Source: an uncultured Clostridium sp. (GTDB taxonomy: Bacteria > Bacillota > Clostridia > Lachnospirales > Lachnospiraceae). From it: 14,572 nt of DNA. The position numbers were made by a program, and so were the translations under genes. The stretch covers positions 1 through 14,572 of the forward strand of contig CATWBR010000052.1 of the NCBI GenBank assembly GCA_958349075.1, given 5' to 3'. A model generated the notes under the pieces. That model searched no databases. It was not told the DNA's origin and saw only the letters and a list, made by a program, of their open reading frames with translations. This document shows, in pieces, positions 1 to 7,159 of the stretch; position 1 is the stretch's first letter, and the number at the start of each line of letters is the position of its first letter.

Positions 1-2
1 GA

Positions 3-470
3 CTGATTCTGATCGTGTTGATTATTATGGGCTTTGTCTCTGTTGTCTGCCGCTTTGTCCTTCGGGTGCCCCTGGCCTGGGCGGAGGAGTTTATGCTCTT
101 TTGTATGGTGTGGATCGCTTATCTGGGAGCCAGCGCCGCGGCCAATGAGAGGAAGCATGTCCGGGTCGGTCTCTTTGTCGGATTTATGCCAAAGCCCGTA
201 CAAAAAGTAGTTTCTCTGATTGCCGATATCCTGTGGGTAATCTGCGCCCTGTTTTTAATCTATTTGGGGTATGTCGTCACATCGGGGTATATCGCACATA
301 AGGCGGTTTCTTTGGGCGGAGGCTATCCTTACTGGATCGCGTCGATTTCAATTCCTATCGGCATGATTTTGATGACGATCCGCATTGTTCTCACCATGGC
401 GGATACGCTGCGCGGGGAGAGTGACGAGCGCTCTATAGAAGAAATTATTAAGGAGGAGACGAACGCATGA
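3..470 (+). CDS. TRAP transporter small permease (DctQ-like), 5' end cut by window edge
   Basis: This is the small four-helix membrane subunit of a tripartite ATP-independent periplasmic (TRAP) transporter, which works with a large permease and an extracytoplasmic binding protein to import organic acids with sodium. The reading frame is open to the left edge, and a GTG at 15 has no ribosome site, so the gene very probably begins upstream, with only part of the first helix missing. Visible family marks are the CRFVLRVPLAWAEE stretch after helix 1, the WIAYLGASAAANERKHVRV segment that follows, and two more hydrophobic segments ending near 400. The stop codon overlaps the start of the large permease by four bases, which suggests translational coupling. 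The family is clear; the substrate cannot be told from this subunit. Confidence 0.9.
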   Translation: MILIVLIIMGFVSVVCRFVLRVPLAWAEEFMLFCMVWIAYLGASAAANERKHVRVGLFVGFMPKPVQKVVSLIADILWVICALFLIYLGYVVTSGYIAHKAVSLGGGYPYWIASISIPIGMILMTIRIVLTMADTLRGESDERSIEEIIKEETNA

Positions 471-1747
471 ATACGACATTGATTCTGGGCCTGTTTTTTA
501 TACTAATCATCCTTAAAGTGCCGGTAGCGTTCGCACTGGTCCTTTCCTCGATTATCAGTTGCTTCATCCTGCAGCTCGCTCCGCTCAGCACGGTGGCGGC
601 CGCCGCCATGAACTCGCTGTTTTCTTATCCGCTGCTGGCAATCGCCTTTTATATCTTTGCCGGTTCGGTTATGACCCGCGGAGGGATTTCCGGAAAGCTG
701 TGCAAATGGATTGATACGATGTTCGGCAGGTTTACCGGCGGACAGGGTATGGTCACAATCGTGACTTCCGCTTTCTTTGCCGCGCTCAGCGGTTCCGCTT
801 CTGCCACCTGTGCCTCCATCGGTTCCATGATGGTGCCAGAGATGGAAGCGCAGGGCTACCGTAAGCCCCAGGCTCTGGCCATTGCTGCAGCGGGCGGCGT
901 CATCGGCCCCGTTATTCCTCCCAGCAACATGTTCGTACTGTACGGCGTAGCGTGCGGTGTGGGTGTTGGCGAACTGTTTTTAGCCGGTATTGTTCCGGGG
1001 ATTTTAATGGCCGTGTTTCTGTGCATTGCCGTCTCCATTACTGCAAGGGCGGAGGGCCTGAAGGGAAAGGGCAATAAATTCAGCATTTCCGCGTTTTTAC
1101 ATACCTTGTTAGATGCAAAATGGGCCATCATGGTTCCAGTAATTATTCTGGGCGGCATCTATTCCGGCGTTTTCACGCCAACGGAGGCCGGTGCTGTTGC
1201 CTGTGTCTATGCCGTAATCGTAGGCCTGCTGATTGAGCGCACTTTGAACCTGAAGAGCCTGCTTGACTGTGCGGCAGAGGCTGCCGTCACCAGCGCCACG
1301 ATTTTTATTCTGCTTTCCGCCGCAGGTATTTTTGGCAAGATTATGACGCTGGCCCAGGTTCCGCAGCAGTTGTCCGCTGCGATCCTATCCGTTTCCCACA
1401 GCAAGTTAGTTGCGTTGCTGCTTATCAATCTGCTTTTGCTGCTGATTGGCTGTATTATGGATGGCGGCGCCGCACTGGTTATTCTGGCTCCCCTGCTTCT
1501 TCCCGTTGCGGTAGCCATGGATATCAACACAATCCAGTTCGGTATCATCCTGTGCCTGAACCTGAGCATCAGTGCAATTACACCTCCGGTAGGCACCTGT
1601 CTGTTTGTCGCATCGGTCATGGGCGAAATGCCCCTGGAAAAAATAGCGAAGGAGATTGTTCCCTTCCTGATTGCCGAGGTATTAGTGCTGGTTGTTGTCA
1701 ATGTGTTTGAGCCGGTCACGCTTGGCCTGGTATCCCTGCTCAGGTAA
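467..1747 (+). CDS. TRAP transporter large permease (DctM-like)
   Basis: This is the large, roughly 12-helix transport subunit of the TRAP system, in the ion transporter superfamily. The 426 residues match the usual family length. Signature segments are GSASATCASIGSMMVPEM (about residues 109-126), GPVIPPSN (147-154) and the C-terminal ITPPVGTCLFV, which mirrors the first half as expected of an inverted-repeat fold. The ATG overlaps the preceding stop (ATGA) and an AAGGAGG site lies at 450-456. No solute-binding DctP gene is present downstream, so it should lie upstream of the window. The neighbouring dehydrogenase and zinc hydrolase suggest a carboxylate or acyl-conjugate substrate, but this is inference. 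Confidence 0.95.
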   Translation: MNTTLILGLFFILIILKVPVAFALVLSSIISCFILQLAPLSTVAAAAMNSLFSYPLLAIAFYIFAGSVMTRGGISGKLCKWIDTMFGRFTGGQGMVTIVTSAFFAALSGSASATCASIGSMMVPEMEAQGYRKPQALAIAAAGGVIGPVIPPSNMFVLYGVACGVGVGELFLAGIVPGILMAVFLCIAVSITARAEGLKGKGNKFSISAFLHTLLDAKWAIMVPVIILGGIYSGVFTPTEAGAVACVYAVIVGLLIERTLNLKSLLDCAAEAAVTSATIFILLSAAGIFGKIMTLAQVPQQLSAAILSVSHSKLVALLLINLLLLLIGCIMDGGAALVILAPLLLPVAVAMDINTIQFGIILCLNLSISAITPPVGTCLFVASVMGEMPLEKIAKEIVPFLIAEVLVLVVVNVFEPVTLGLVSLLR

Positions 1748-1769
1748 GAAAGAGACAAAGGAGGAGCAT

Positions 1770-2891
1770 ATGGTTCAGATTTTGATGAGGCCGGAGCTGC
1801 ACAAGTTCGGAAGCTGCAAACAATTTGCTGAGGAACTGCGCCTGTGCAGCGGGGACCTGGTACTTACCAACCAATATATTTACGAGCCGTATTTTGGAAA
1901 ACTGGGGCTGGATGTGAAGCTGATTTATCAGGAGGACTATGGAGCTGGGGAGCCCACGGATGTTATGACGGAGCGGATTATTGAGGCCGCCGCCGGTATG
2001 GGCGGGTACAGGCGCATCATCGCAATCGGAGGCGGGACGGTCATTGATATTGCCAAAGCCATGGCAGTCGGCTCCGAAAGCGGGAGTATGGATGAACTCT
2101 ACAGTTCCATGCCGGATCTGAAGAAAAACTGCGAGCTGATTATCGTGCCCACCACGTGCGGCACCGGCAGTGAGATGACCAATGTGGCGGTATTCAACCG
2201 CACCAGGATGGGGACAAAGATGGGCCTGGTCGGCGAGGCGATGTACGCTGATAAAGCGGTTCTGATTCCTGAACTGCTCGGCAGCCTGCCTTTCAGCGTT
2301 TTTGCAACAAGCTCCATCGATGCGCTGGTTCATGCGGTGGAGTCCTGTCTTTCACCAAAGGCCACCGTATACACGAAAACATTCGGGTATCAGGCCATTG
2401 GGATGATCCTCTCCGGGTACCGGAAAATGGCTGAGAGCGGTCCGGAGAGCCGGAACGCCCTGCTGGAGGATTTCCTGACTGCCTCCAACTTTGCAGGCAT
2501 CTCCTTCGGCACCGCGGGCTGCGGGGCGGTCCATGCCATGGCATACCCTCTGGGAGGAAAGTACCATGTGCCTCACGGAGAGAGCAATTATGCCATCTTT
2601 ACCGGAGTGATGAAAAACTACATGGAGCTTAAATCCGACGGGGAAATCGCCGTAATGAACGGCCGGCTTGCCGGGCTGCTTGACTGCGGCGCGAACAGCG
2701 TCTATGACCGTCTGGAGGATTTATTAAACAGGATTTTACCTAAAAAAAAGCTGCGCGAGTATGGCGTTACCGAGGCGGATCTGGGCGAATTTTCAAGGAA
2801 CGTGATGGAAACCCAGGGCAGGCTGATGGCCGGCAGTTTCGTCCCGCTTAATTATGAACGCGTACTGAAAATCTATACAGAGCTTTACTAG
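1770..2891 (+). CDS. 4hbD: Iron-containing alcohol dehydrogenase, 4-hydroxybutyrate dehydrogenase type
   Basis: This cytoplasmic group III (iron-dependent) alcohol dehydrogenase most resembles, from memory of the family, clostridial NAD-dependent 4-hydroxybutyrate dehydrogenase, which interconverts 4-hydroxybutyrate and succinate semialdehyde. The 373 residues match that enzyme's length. The nucleotide loop IGGGTVIDIAK is at about residues 86-96 and PTTCGTGSE at 127-135. Predicted metal ligands are D184, H188, H255 and H269, spaced as in the family (DALVH, GAVHAMAYP, HVPHGE). I chose ATG 1770, which has AAGGAGGA eight bases or fewer upstream; the open frame from 1692 overlaps the permease and lacks a ribosome site. 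The gene follows dctM by 22 bases, so it is co-transcribed. Family is certain; the exact substrate is likely but unproven. Confidence 0.85.
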   Translation: MVQILMRPELHKFGSCKQFAEELRLCSGDLVLTNQYIYEPYFGKLGLDVKLIYQEDYGAGEPTDVMTERIIEAAAGMGGYRRIIAIGGGTVIDIAKAMAVGSESGSMDELYSSMPDLKKNCELIIVPTTCGTGSEMTNVAVFNRTRMGTKMGLVGEAMYADKAVLIPELLGSLPFSVFATSSIDALVHAVESCLSPKATVYTKTFGYQAIGMILSGYRKMAESGPESRNALLEDFLTASNFAGISFGTAGCGAVHAMAYPLGGKYHVPHGESNYAIFTGVMKNYMELKSDGEIAVMNGRLAGLLDCGANSVYDRLEDLLNRILPKKKLREYGVTEADLGEFSRNVMETQGRLMAGSFVPLNYERVLKIYTELY

Positions 2892-2941
2892 GGCGTGCAG
2901 ATGGCGGGAATGAATTTTCAAACACGACAAACACGCTCTAG
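2888..2941 (+). promoter_or_regulatory. Intercistronic stem-loop between the dehydrogenase and hydrolase genes
   Basis: CTAGGGCGTG (2888-2897) can pair with CACGCTCTAG (2932-2941), giving a 10-base-pair stem with one G-U pair and a 34-base loop. The left arm includes the dehydrogenase stop codon. No U-run follows, so it is not a typical terminator; an AT-rich stretch and the next ribosome site follow instead. It could be an mRNA processing or stabilising element. The role is inferred only. Confidence 0.4.
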
Positions 2942-2983
2942 GCCAAATAAATAATTATAAATATGAAATGGAGGAAAAAAACA

Positions 2984-4000
2984 ATGGAAATCAAGGAGAT
3001 CAAGGATTTCAATTATGATGAGCTGGTGTGTGAGAGGGAAACGAAGAAGTTTGGTTATGTTAATATCGCCAAGAAGGTTGACGGTTCAGACATTCGCATA
3101 CCGTACATGATCGTAACCGGCGCGGAGGAGGGCAAGACGCTTCTTGTGGAGGCTTGCTGCCACGGCGACGAACAGGAGGGAACCGAGGGGCTGGTAAGGC
3201 TCTATAAGGAGCTGGATCCCAAGACACTTAAGGGCACCCTGGTCGGCATTCCCGCTCTCAACCTGGAAGCGTTCAATGCAGGAGACAGAAGCGCCCCGCA
3301 GGATTGGTCTCATCAGGATATGAACCGCTGCTTCCCCGGGGATCCCAGCAGCTTTATCACTAAAAAGGTTGCCCACTACTATTGGGAGAATTTCCTGAAG
3401 CACGCCGATCTCTCCATCTCATTCCATGGCGGCGGCAATCATCTCTGGATTGAGCCGCTGTCCATGTACCCTTGCGGTTCCGACGCGGAGCGCAACGAGA
3501 CTGTCAGGAGGATGGCATATGCCACCGGAACGAAGCTGATTTGGATTGAAACCATGGAGAGCGCCGAAGGCTGCGGGTTCCAGGAATCGAATGCCTATAC
3601 GGACGGCGTGGCCGGCATTGTTGTGGAACTGGGCGGCCAGTGTATCCGCCATGAGCACAGAGACGAAGCGGTTGCGATGGCGGCCGACTGTATCAGAAAC
3701 GTCATGATGGAGTTTGACATGCTGGAGGGGGACGTTCCTTATATTGACGAGCACATTGAGATTGAGACGCTCTATCTGCACACCCTGGACGGCGGTTTCC
3801 ACAAAGTGAAAGTGAAACCGATGGAGTTTGTCAAGGAAGGCACCGTGCTGTCCGAGATCGAGGATCTGTTCGGCAATAAGGTGAGCGAGATGATAGCCCC
3901 GTTTGACTGCTACATCTGCTCCTATTGGTCCTACCCTGTAATTCAGCCCGGAAACTGGGGATTTATACTGGGCAAGCCTCTGCATCCTGAAAATATCTGA
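2984..4000 (+). CDS. Succinylglutamate desuccinylase/aspartoacylase family zinc hydrolase
   Basis: This 338-residue protein is an M14-like zinc hydrolase of the AstE/AspA family, which cleaves N-acyl amide bonds (N-acetyl-aspartate, N-succinyl-glutamate, N-acetyl-diaminobutyrate and relatives). Zinc ligands are visible as H60 and E63 in CCHGDEQEG and H148 in SFHGGG. DMNRCFPG (112-119) is the family's substrate-carboxylate-binding loop, and E215 in VVELGG is the predicted catalytic glutamate. A C-terminal beta domain runs from about 255 to the end. There is no signal peptide, so it acts in the cytoplasm. I chose ATG 2984 because GGAGGA sits at 2970-2975; the earlier ATG at 2963 has no site. 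Its place after the TRAP genes suggests it deacylates the imported compound. DoeB-like deacetylase is one alternative, but no DoeA partner is present. Confidence 0.85.
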   Translation: MEIKEIKDFNYDELVCERETKKFGYVNIAKKVDGSDIRIPYMIVTGAEEGKTLLVEACCHGDEQEGTEGLVRLYKELDPKTLKGTLVGIPALNLEAFNAGDRSAPQDWSHQDMNRCFPGDPSSFITKKVAHYYWENFLKHADLSISFHGGGNHLWIEPLSMYPCGSDAERNETVRRMAYATGTKLIWIETMESAEGCGFQESNAYTDGVAGIVVELGGQCIRHEHRDEAVAMAADCIRNVMMEFDMLEGDVPYIDEHIEIETLYLHTLDGGFHKVKVKPMEFVKEGTVLSEIEDLFGNKVSEMIAPFDCYICSYWSYPVIQPGNWGFILGKPLHPENI

Positions 4001-4096
4001 TTGCAGCGCTGAAATAAGATTTTGCGGAACTTGTAAGCATGGAAAGGCGATCCCTGCCGTCGCATAAAGTCTGGGGTGCAGCCCGAAAAGAAAATT

Positions 4097-4147
4097 TTGT
4101 CAAATTGGGGAAAAATAAATTGTCAAATAGTTCAGAAGAATTGACAA
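4097..4147 (+). promoter_or_regulatory. Repeated TTGTCAAAT half-sites, probable operator upstream of and over the -35
   Basis: TTGTCAAAT occurs at 4097-4105 and again at 4120-4128, 23 bases apart, and AATTGACAA at 4139-4147 is its near-perfect inverse. The last copy overlaps the -35 hexamer at 4141-4146. Two direct copies plus one inverted copy at roughly two-helical-turn spacing suggest a repressor or activator site. No regulator gene is in the window. In the 96 bases between the hydrolase stop and this element I see neither a convincing terminator nor a gene. Confidence 0.45.
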
Positions 4148-4169
4148 GCCTGCTTTTTTATATTATACT
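4141..4169 (+). promoter_or_regulatory. Sigma-A promoter for the pepV leader
   Basis: TTGACA (4141-4146), a 17-base spacer and TATACT (4164-4169) form a near-consensus housekeeping promoter. The predicted transcript starts at about 4176, some 525 bases before the pepV start codon, so the message would have a very long leader. Confidence 0.8.
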
Positions 4170-4175
4170 TAACCT

Positions 4176-4187
4176 GTGATTAATCAC
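4176..4187 (+). promoter_or_regulatory. Perfect 12-base palindrome at the predicted transcription start
   Basis: GTGATTAATCAC is a perfect palindrome located seven bases after the -10 hexamer, where a repressor would block initiation. It is distinct in sequence from the TTGTCAAAT elements. The binding protein is unknown. Confidence 0.4.
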
Positions 4188-4188
4188 T

Positions 4189-4432
4189 TACATAAGACAG
4201 CTTACAAAAGATAACTTACAGAAGAAAAAAGCAAAAGGCACCAAAGAACAGCATCAAAAGGTACATAAGAACTACTCAGGTACAGAAGACAGAAAGCTAC
4301 ACCAAGCGTTCACAAAAGACAAAAAGTACAAAAGACATCCGTTACAAATGAGCAGTTTAGGTACAAAAGAAGCGACGACAAAAGACAAGATTTACAAAGT
4401 ACAAAAGACAAATTTTTTCAAATACTAAAGAT
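4189..4432 (+). repeat. Array of degenerate TACAAAAGAC repeats in an A-rich leader
   Basis: About 13 degenerate copies of TACAAAAGAC run in the same orientation, starting near 4189, 4203, 4217, 4262, 4281, 4298, 4311, 4327, 4343, 4362, 4377, 4400 and 4423. Most lie 12-19 bases apart. Weaker units such as CACCAAAGAA (4239) and CATCAAAAGG (4252) fill the gap between 4217 and 4262. I counted 61 A and 14 T among bases 4201-4320, far from the composition of the neighbouring genes. No frame across it has a start with a ribosome site, and the spacing is not a multiple of three, so it is not coding. As RNA it would be nearly unstructured, which suits repeated binding of a protein or of a pyrimidine-rich RNA. 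Confidence 0.75.
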
Positions 4433-4509
4433 AAAGCACAAACAAAATACAGATGAAGAGCTGCTTCATTTTGTATGATATAGCAATCACTATATTGGAG
4501 CAAATGAAA

Positions 4510-4552
4510 CCCAGCAAAGAACAGGTAATCCTGTTTTTTGCTGGGCTTTTTT
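4510..4552 (+). terminator. Strong intrinsic terminator inside the pepV leader
   Basis: Bases 4510-4524 pair with 4531-4545 to give a 15-base-pair stem (one G-U pair) with loop GTAATC, followed by C and six T residues (4547-4552). This is a textbook Rho-independent terminator. It lies downstream of the promoter and repeat array but 150 bases before pepV. It would either end a small RNA of roughly 375 bases or act as an attenuator for the pepV operon. Confidence 0.85.
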
Positions 4553-4556
4553 CGTT

Positions 4557-4677
4557 GTTTCATAGAAAAGCTCATCCTATGAAACAAAAAAAGCTCCGCG
4601 TGGATTGCACTGCGGCGGTAAGGAGTGATGTTGCCGCAGCGTCCCGCCGCAGGTGGAGAATCCCGCCCGCGGGATTC
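4557..4677 (+). promoter_or_regulatory. Chain of hairpins between the leader terminator and pepV
   Basis: Three further hairpins follow the terminator. GTTTCATAG (4557-4565) pairs with CTATGAAAC (4577-4585). CTGCGGC (4610-4616) pairs with GCCGCAG (4633-4639). GAATCCCG (4658-4665) pairs with CGGGATTC (4670-4677), ending 11 bases before the pepV ribosome site. Two alternative pairings would touch the start region: CCCAGCA of the terminator arm (4510-4516) with TGCTGGG (4685-4691), and AAGCTCC (4591-4597) with GGAGCTT (4704-4710). No T-box motif or known riboswitch consensus was recognised. A regulatory role is inferred. Confidence 0.45.
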
Positions 4678-4701
4678 TAACTTGTGCTGGGAGGAGAAAA
4701 C

Positions 4702-6048
4702 TTGGAGCTTGAAGAATTGATCCGCACCGATTCGGATGCGATGATCCGCGATCTGAAGAAGCTGATTACCATCAAAAGCGTGGGGAAGAAGGGCGAGGGC
4801 GGATATCCTTTCGGAACCGGGGTTCAACGGTGCCTGGAAGAGTGCCTGGATCTGGCGGAAAAGATGGGATTTAAGACAGCCAATATTGACAACATGCTCG
4901 GATACTGCGAATATGGCAGCGGAAATGAGATGACAGCCGTGCTGGGGCATCTGGATGTGGTACCGGAAGGGGAAGGCTGGACGTACCCTCCCTATAGAGG
5001 GGAGGAGGAAAACGGGCGCATTTATGGACGCGGAGCCATAGACGACAAAGGACCGGTCATAGCCGCCATGTATGCCCTGAAGGCGGTCAGGGAGGCAGAG
5101 ATCCCTCTGAAGCGCAGGGTCAGGATTTTCTTTGGACTGAATGAGGAGACCGGCAGCGCCGATATGAAGTATTATCTGTCGCACGGAGGGGAAGTTCCCG
5201 TTATGGGATTTACACCCGATGGAGAATTTCCTTTAATCAACGGAGAGAAGGGTATTGTCAATGCGGTGTATGAAAAGAGGATTTCCCGGAAAGAGCCGCC
5301 TTCCAGTAAAGGGATACGAATCCTGGAAATCCATGGAGGTACGGCAGTCAACGTCGTACCGGCTCTGGCATCCGCCGTTTTAGAAGAAGACGGAGAGACG
5401 GTAAAAGTGCGGGAGGAGGGGACAGGAGCCCACGCCAGTGTACCTTATAAGGGGGTCAATGCCGCAGGAAAGCTCCTTGTAAGGCTGGATGGCCTGGAAA
5501 CCGCGGGAAAGCTGCATGATACCATCCATTTCCTCGCTGAAAGATTCGGGACCGAGTGGGACGGACAGAGCGCAGGAGTGAAATGTTCCGATGCAGTGTC
5601 GGGAGCTCTGACCCTGAACCTGGGAACCATCGCCTATGACGGAGAAACGCTCCGCGTTGGGTTCAGCATGCGCTATCCCGTCACCCTGGATTTCGGCACT
5701 TGCGGGCAGAAGCTGGAAGAGCTGATGCATGGAGCCGGATTTGCGACAGCGGAACTGGTACATAAAAGAAGCCTCTATATGGAGGAGGACAGCCCTCTGG
5801 TGAAGATTCTTTCGTCCGTTTATGAGGAAGTGACCGGGGAATCCGGAAAACCCAAGTGTATCGGAGGAGGAACATATGCCAAGATGATGCCGAATATTCT
5901 GGCCTTTGGCCCCGTATTTCCCGGAGATGCGGTCTGTGAGCATGAGCCGGATGAGTATGTGGAGCGGGAAAAACTAATCCGTGCCTGTACGATCATGGCA
6001 CATGCAATCAGCCGGATGGCAGGCGAGGGAGAAAAAACAACGACATAA
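4702..6048 (+). CDS. pepV: M20 family dipeptidase, PepV/Sapep type
   Basis: This cytoplasmic dizinc peptidase of family M20 hydrolyses dipeptides with a free amino end. The 448 residues include predicted ligands and catalytic residues spaced as in PepV: H83 and D85 in LGHLDVVPEG, D115 in AIDDKGP, E148 and E149 in NEETGS, D173 in TPDGEFP and H414 in CEHEPDE. A lid domain lies between about residues 180 and 380. I chose TTG 4702 because GGGAGGAG sits at 4689-4696, about seven bases away; the GTG at 4684 precedes that site and is unlikely. The non-ATG start and long structured leader point to controlled expression. The dipeptide epimerase begins 22 bases after the stop, so the pair probably epimerises then cleaves dipeptides. 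The family is firm; substrate range is inferred. Confidence 0.92.
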   Translation: MELEELIRTDSDAMIRDLKKLITIKSVGKKGEGGYPFGTGVQRCLEECLDLAEKMGFKTANIDNMLGYCEYGSGNEMTAVLGHLDVVPEGEGWTYPPYRGEEENGRIYGRGAIDDKGPVIAAMYALKAVREAEIPLKRRVRIFFGLNEETGSADMKYYLSHGGEVPVMGFTPDGEFPLINGEKGIVNAVYEKRISRKEPPSSKGIRILEIHGGTAVNVVPALASAVLEEDGETVKVREEGTGAHASVPYKGVNAAGKLLVRLDGLETAGKLHDTIHFLAERFGTEWDGQSAGVKCSDAVSGALTLNLGTIAYDGETLRVGFSMRYPVTLDFGTCGQKLEELMHGAGFATAELVHKRSLYMEEDSPLVKILSSVYEEVTGESGKPKCIGGGTYAKMMPNILAFGPVFPGDAVCEHEPDEYVEREKLIRACTIMAHAISRMAGEGEKTTT

Positions 6049-6070
6049 AGAAACAGAAAGCAGGGAGAAG

Positions 6071-7159
6071 ATGAAGATAACAGAAATAAGAACAGGCACG
6101 CTGTCGGTGCCGCTTCATGTGCCGTTTAAAACGGCGCTGAGAACCGTGACCCATGTAGAGGATATCATCGTAGAGGTTCACACCGATACGGGAAATACCG
6201 GATATGGGGAGGCTCCTCCTACAGGGGTAATCACGGGCGACACCAGGGGGAGCATCCTGGGAGCAATCGACGAACATATGAGGCGTCTTCTGGTCGGGCG
6301 GGAGATCGATGATTTTGAGTCGCTGCTGAAGGAACTCAATGCCTGCATGGTTAAAAACAGCAGCGCCAAAGCGGCTCTCGATATGGCGCTCTACGATCTG
6401 TACGGCCAGCTCCACGGCATACCGGTATACAAACTGCTCGGAGGATGCAGGGACACCCTCCGGACCGATATCACAATCAGTGTCAATTCCCCGGAACAGA
6501 TGGCGGAAGACACGAAAACAGCGCTTAAACGCGGGTATGACTGCCTGAAAATTAAAGTCGGGAGCGACCCGTCTATGGACGTGGCAAGGCTGCGTGCCGT
6601 GCGGGAGACGGCGGGAAAAGATATCTGCATCCGGATTGACGCCAACCAGGCATGGACGCCTAAGGAGGCGGTAAAGCTTTTGAACCAGATGCAGGAATAT
6701 GGCCTGGATATTGAGTTTGTTGAACAGCCGGTAAAAGCCGCCGACTTTGAAGGCATGAAATATGTAACGGAGCATTCCGGCATACCGGTACTGGCCGATG
6801 AGAGCGTGTTTTCCCCTCAGGATGCCGTAAAAATTATGCAGATGAGGGCCGCTGATCTGGTCAATATCAAGCTGATGAAATGCGGAGGAATCTATAATGC
6901 GCTGAAGATAGCCTCGGCCGCCGAGATATACGGCGTGGAGTGTATGATTGGCTGCATGCTGGAGACCAAGGTAAGCGTCAACGCCGCAGTCCATCTGGCC
7001 TGTGCAAAGCAGGTGATCACAAAAGTGGATCTCGACGGTCCCGTGCTCTGCAGCGAGGACCCCGTAATCGGAGGAGCCGTATTCAATGAGAAGGAGATCC
7101 GCGTGAGCGGCAGGCCGGGAATGGGGATTGAAGGAATCAGGGGCGTTGTATATCATTAA
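6071..7159 (+). CDS. Dipeptide epimerase (enolase superfamily, L-Ala-D/L-Glu epimerase type)
   Basis: This muconate-lactonising subgroup enzyme inverts the C-terminal residue of a dipeptide, typically L-Ala-D-Glu to L-Ala-L-Glu in murein peptide use. The 362 residues show the two catalytic lysines K160 and K162 (LKIKVG) and K267 (NIKLMK). The magnesium ligands are D190 (RIDAN), E218 (FVEQP) and D243 (LADES). D320 and D322 in KVDLDGP form the DxD motif that binds the dipeptide amino group. R24 matches the arginine that holds the glutamate side chain in the Bacillus enzyme, by my recollection of its numbering. ATG 6071 follows AGGGAG closely; an open frame from 5981 would overlap pepV and lacks a site. 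Neighbouring PepV would then hydrolyse the L,L product. Specificity for Ala-Glu is likely, but other dipeptides are possible. Confidence 0.9.
   Translation: MKITEIRTGTLSVPLHVPFKTALRTVTHVEDIIVEVHTDTGNTGYGEAPPTGVITGDTRGSILGAIDEHMRRLLVGREIDDFESLLKELNACMVKNSSAKAALDMALYDLYGQLHGIPVYKLLGGCRDTLRTDITISVNSPEQMAEDTKTALKRGYDCLKIKVGSDPSMDVARLRAVRETAGKDICIRIDANQAWTPKEAVKLLNQMQEYGLDIEFVEQPVKAADFEGMKYVTEHSGIPVLADESVFSPQDAVKIMQMRAADLVNIKLMKCGGIYNALKIASAAEIYGVECMIGCMLETKVSVNAAVHLACAKQVITKVDLDGPVLCSEDPVIGGAVFNEKEIRVSGRPGMGIEGIRGVVYH

Noticed and set aside
4189..4432. CRISPR array or plasmid iterons
   Set aside because: Units are about ten bases, degenerate and unevenly spaced, with no constant spacer length, cas gene or replication gene nearby.
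4453..4680. 75-codon plus-strand frame as a leader peptide for pepV
   Set aside because: It has no ribosome site before its ATG, spans the terminator and hairpins, and shows no run of regulatory codons.
4141..4701. T-box or known metabolite riboswitch before pepV
   Set aside because: I looked for the T-box GGUGG-ACCGCG segment and common riboswitch cores and did not find them; the A-rich repeated stretch is unlike a folded aptamer.
4357..5184. 275-codon minus-strand frame across the pepV start and the repeat array
   Set aside because: It runs through the terminator, hairpins and the conserved start of PepV, has no ribosome site, and its sequence shows no domain.
5981..6070. Longer N-terminus for the epimerase
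   Set aside because: It would overlap the end of pepV, has no ribosome site, and family alignment starts at the MKITEIRTG segment.
6008..7156. 382-codon open frame on the minus strand opposite the dipeptide epimerase
   Set aside because: The plus-strand frame has every catalytic residue of the enolase superfamily; the antisense protein has no recognisable motif and is a codon-bias shadow.
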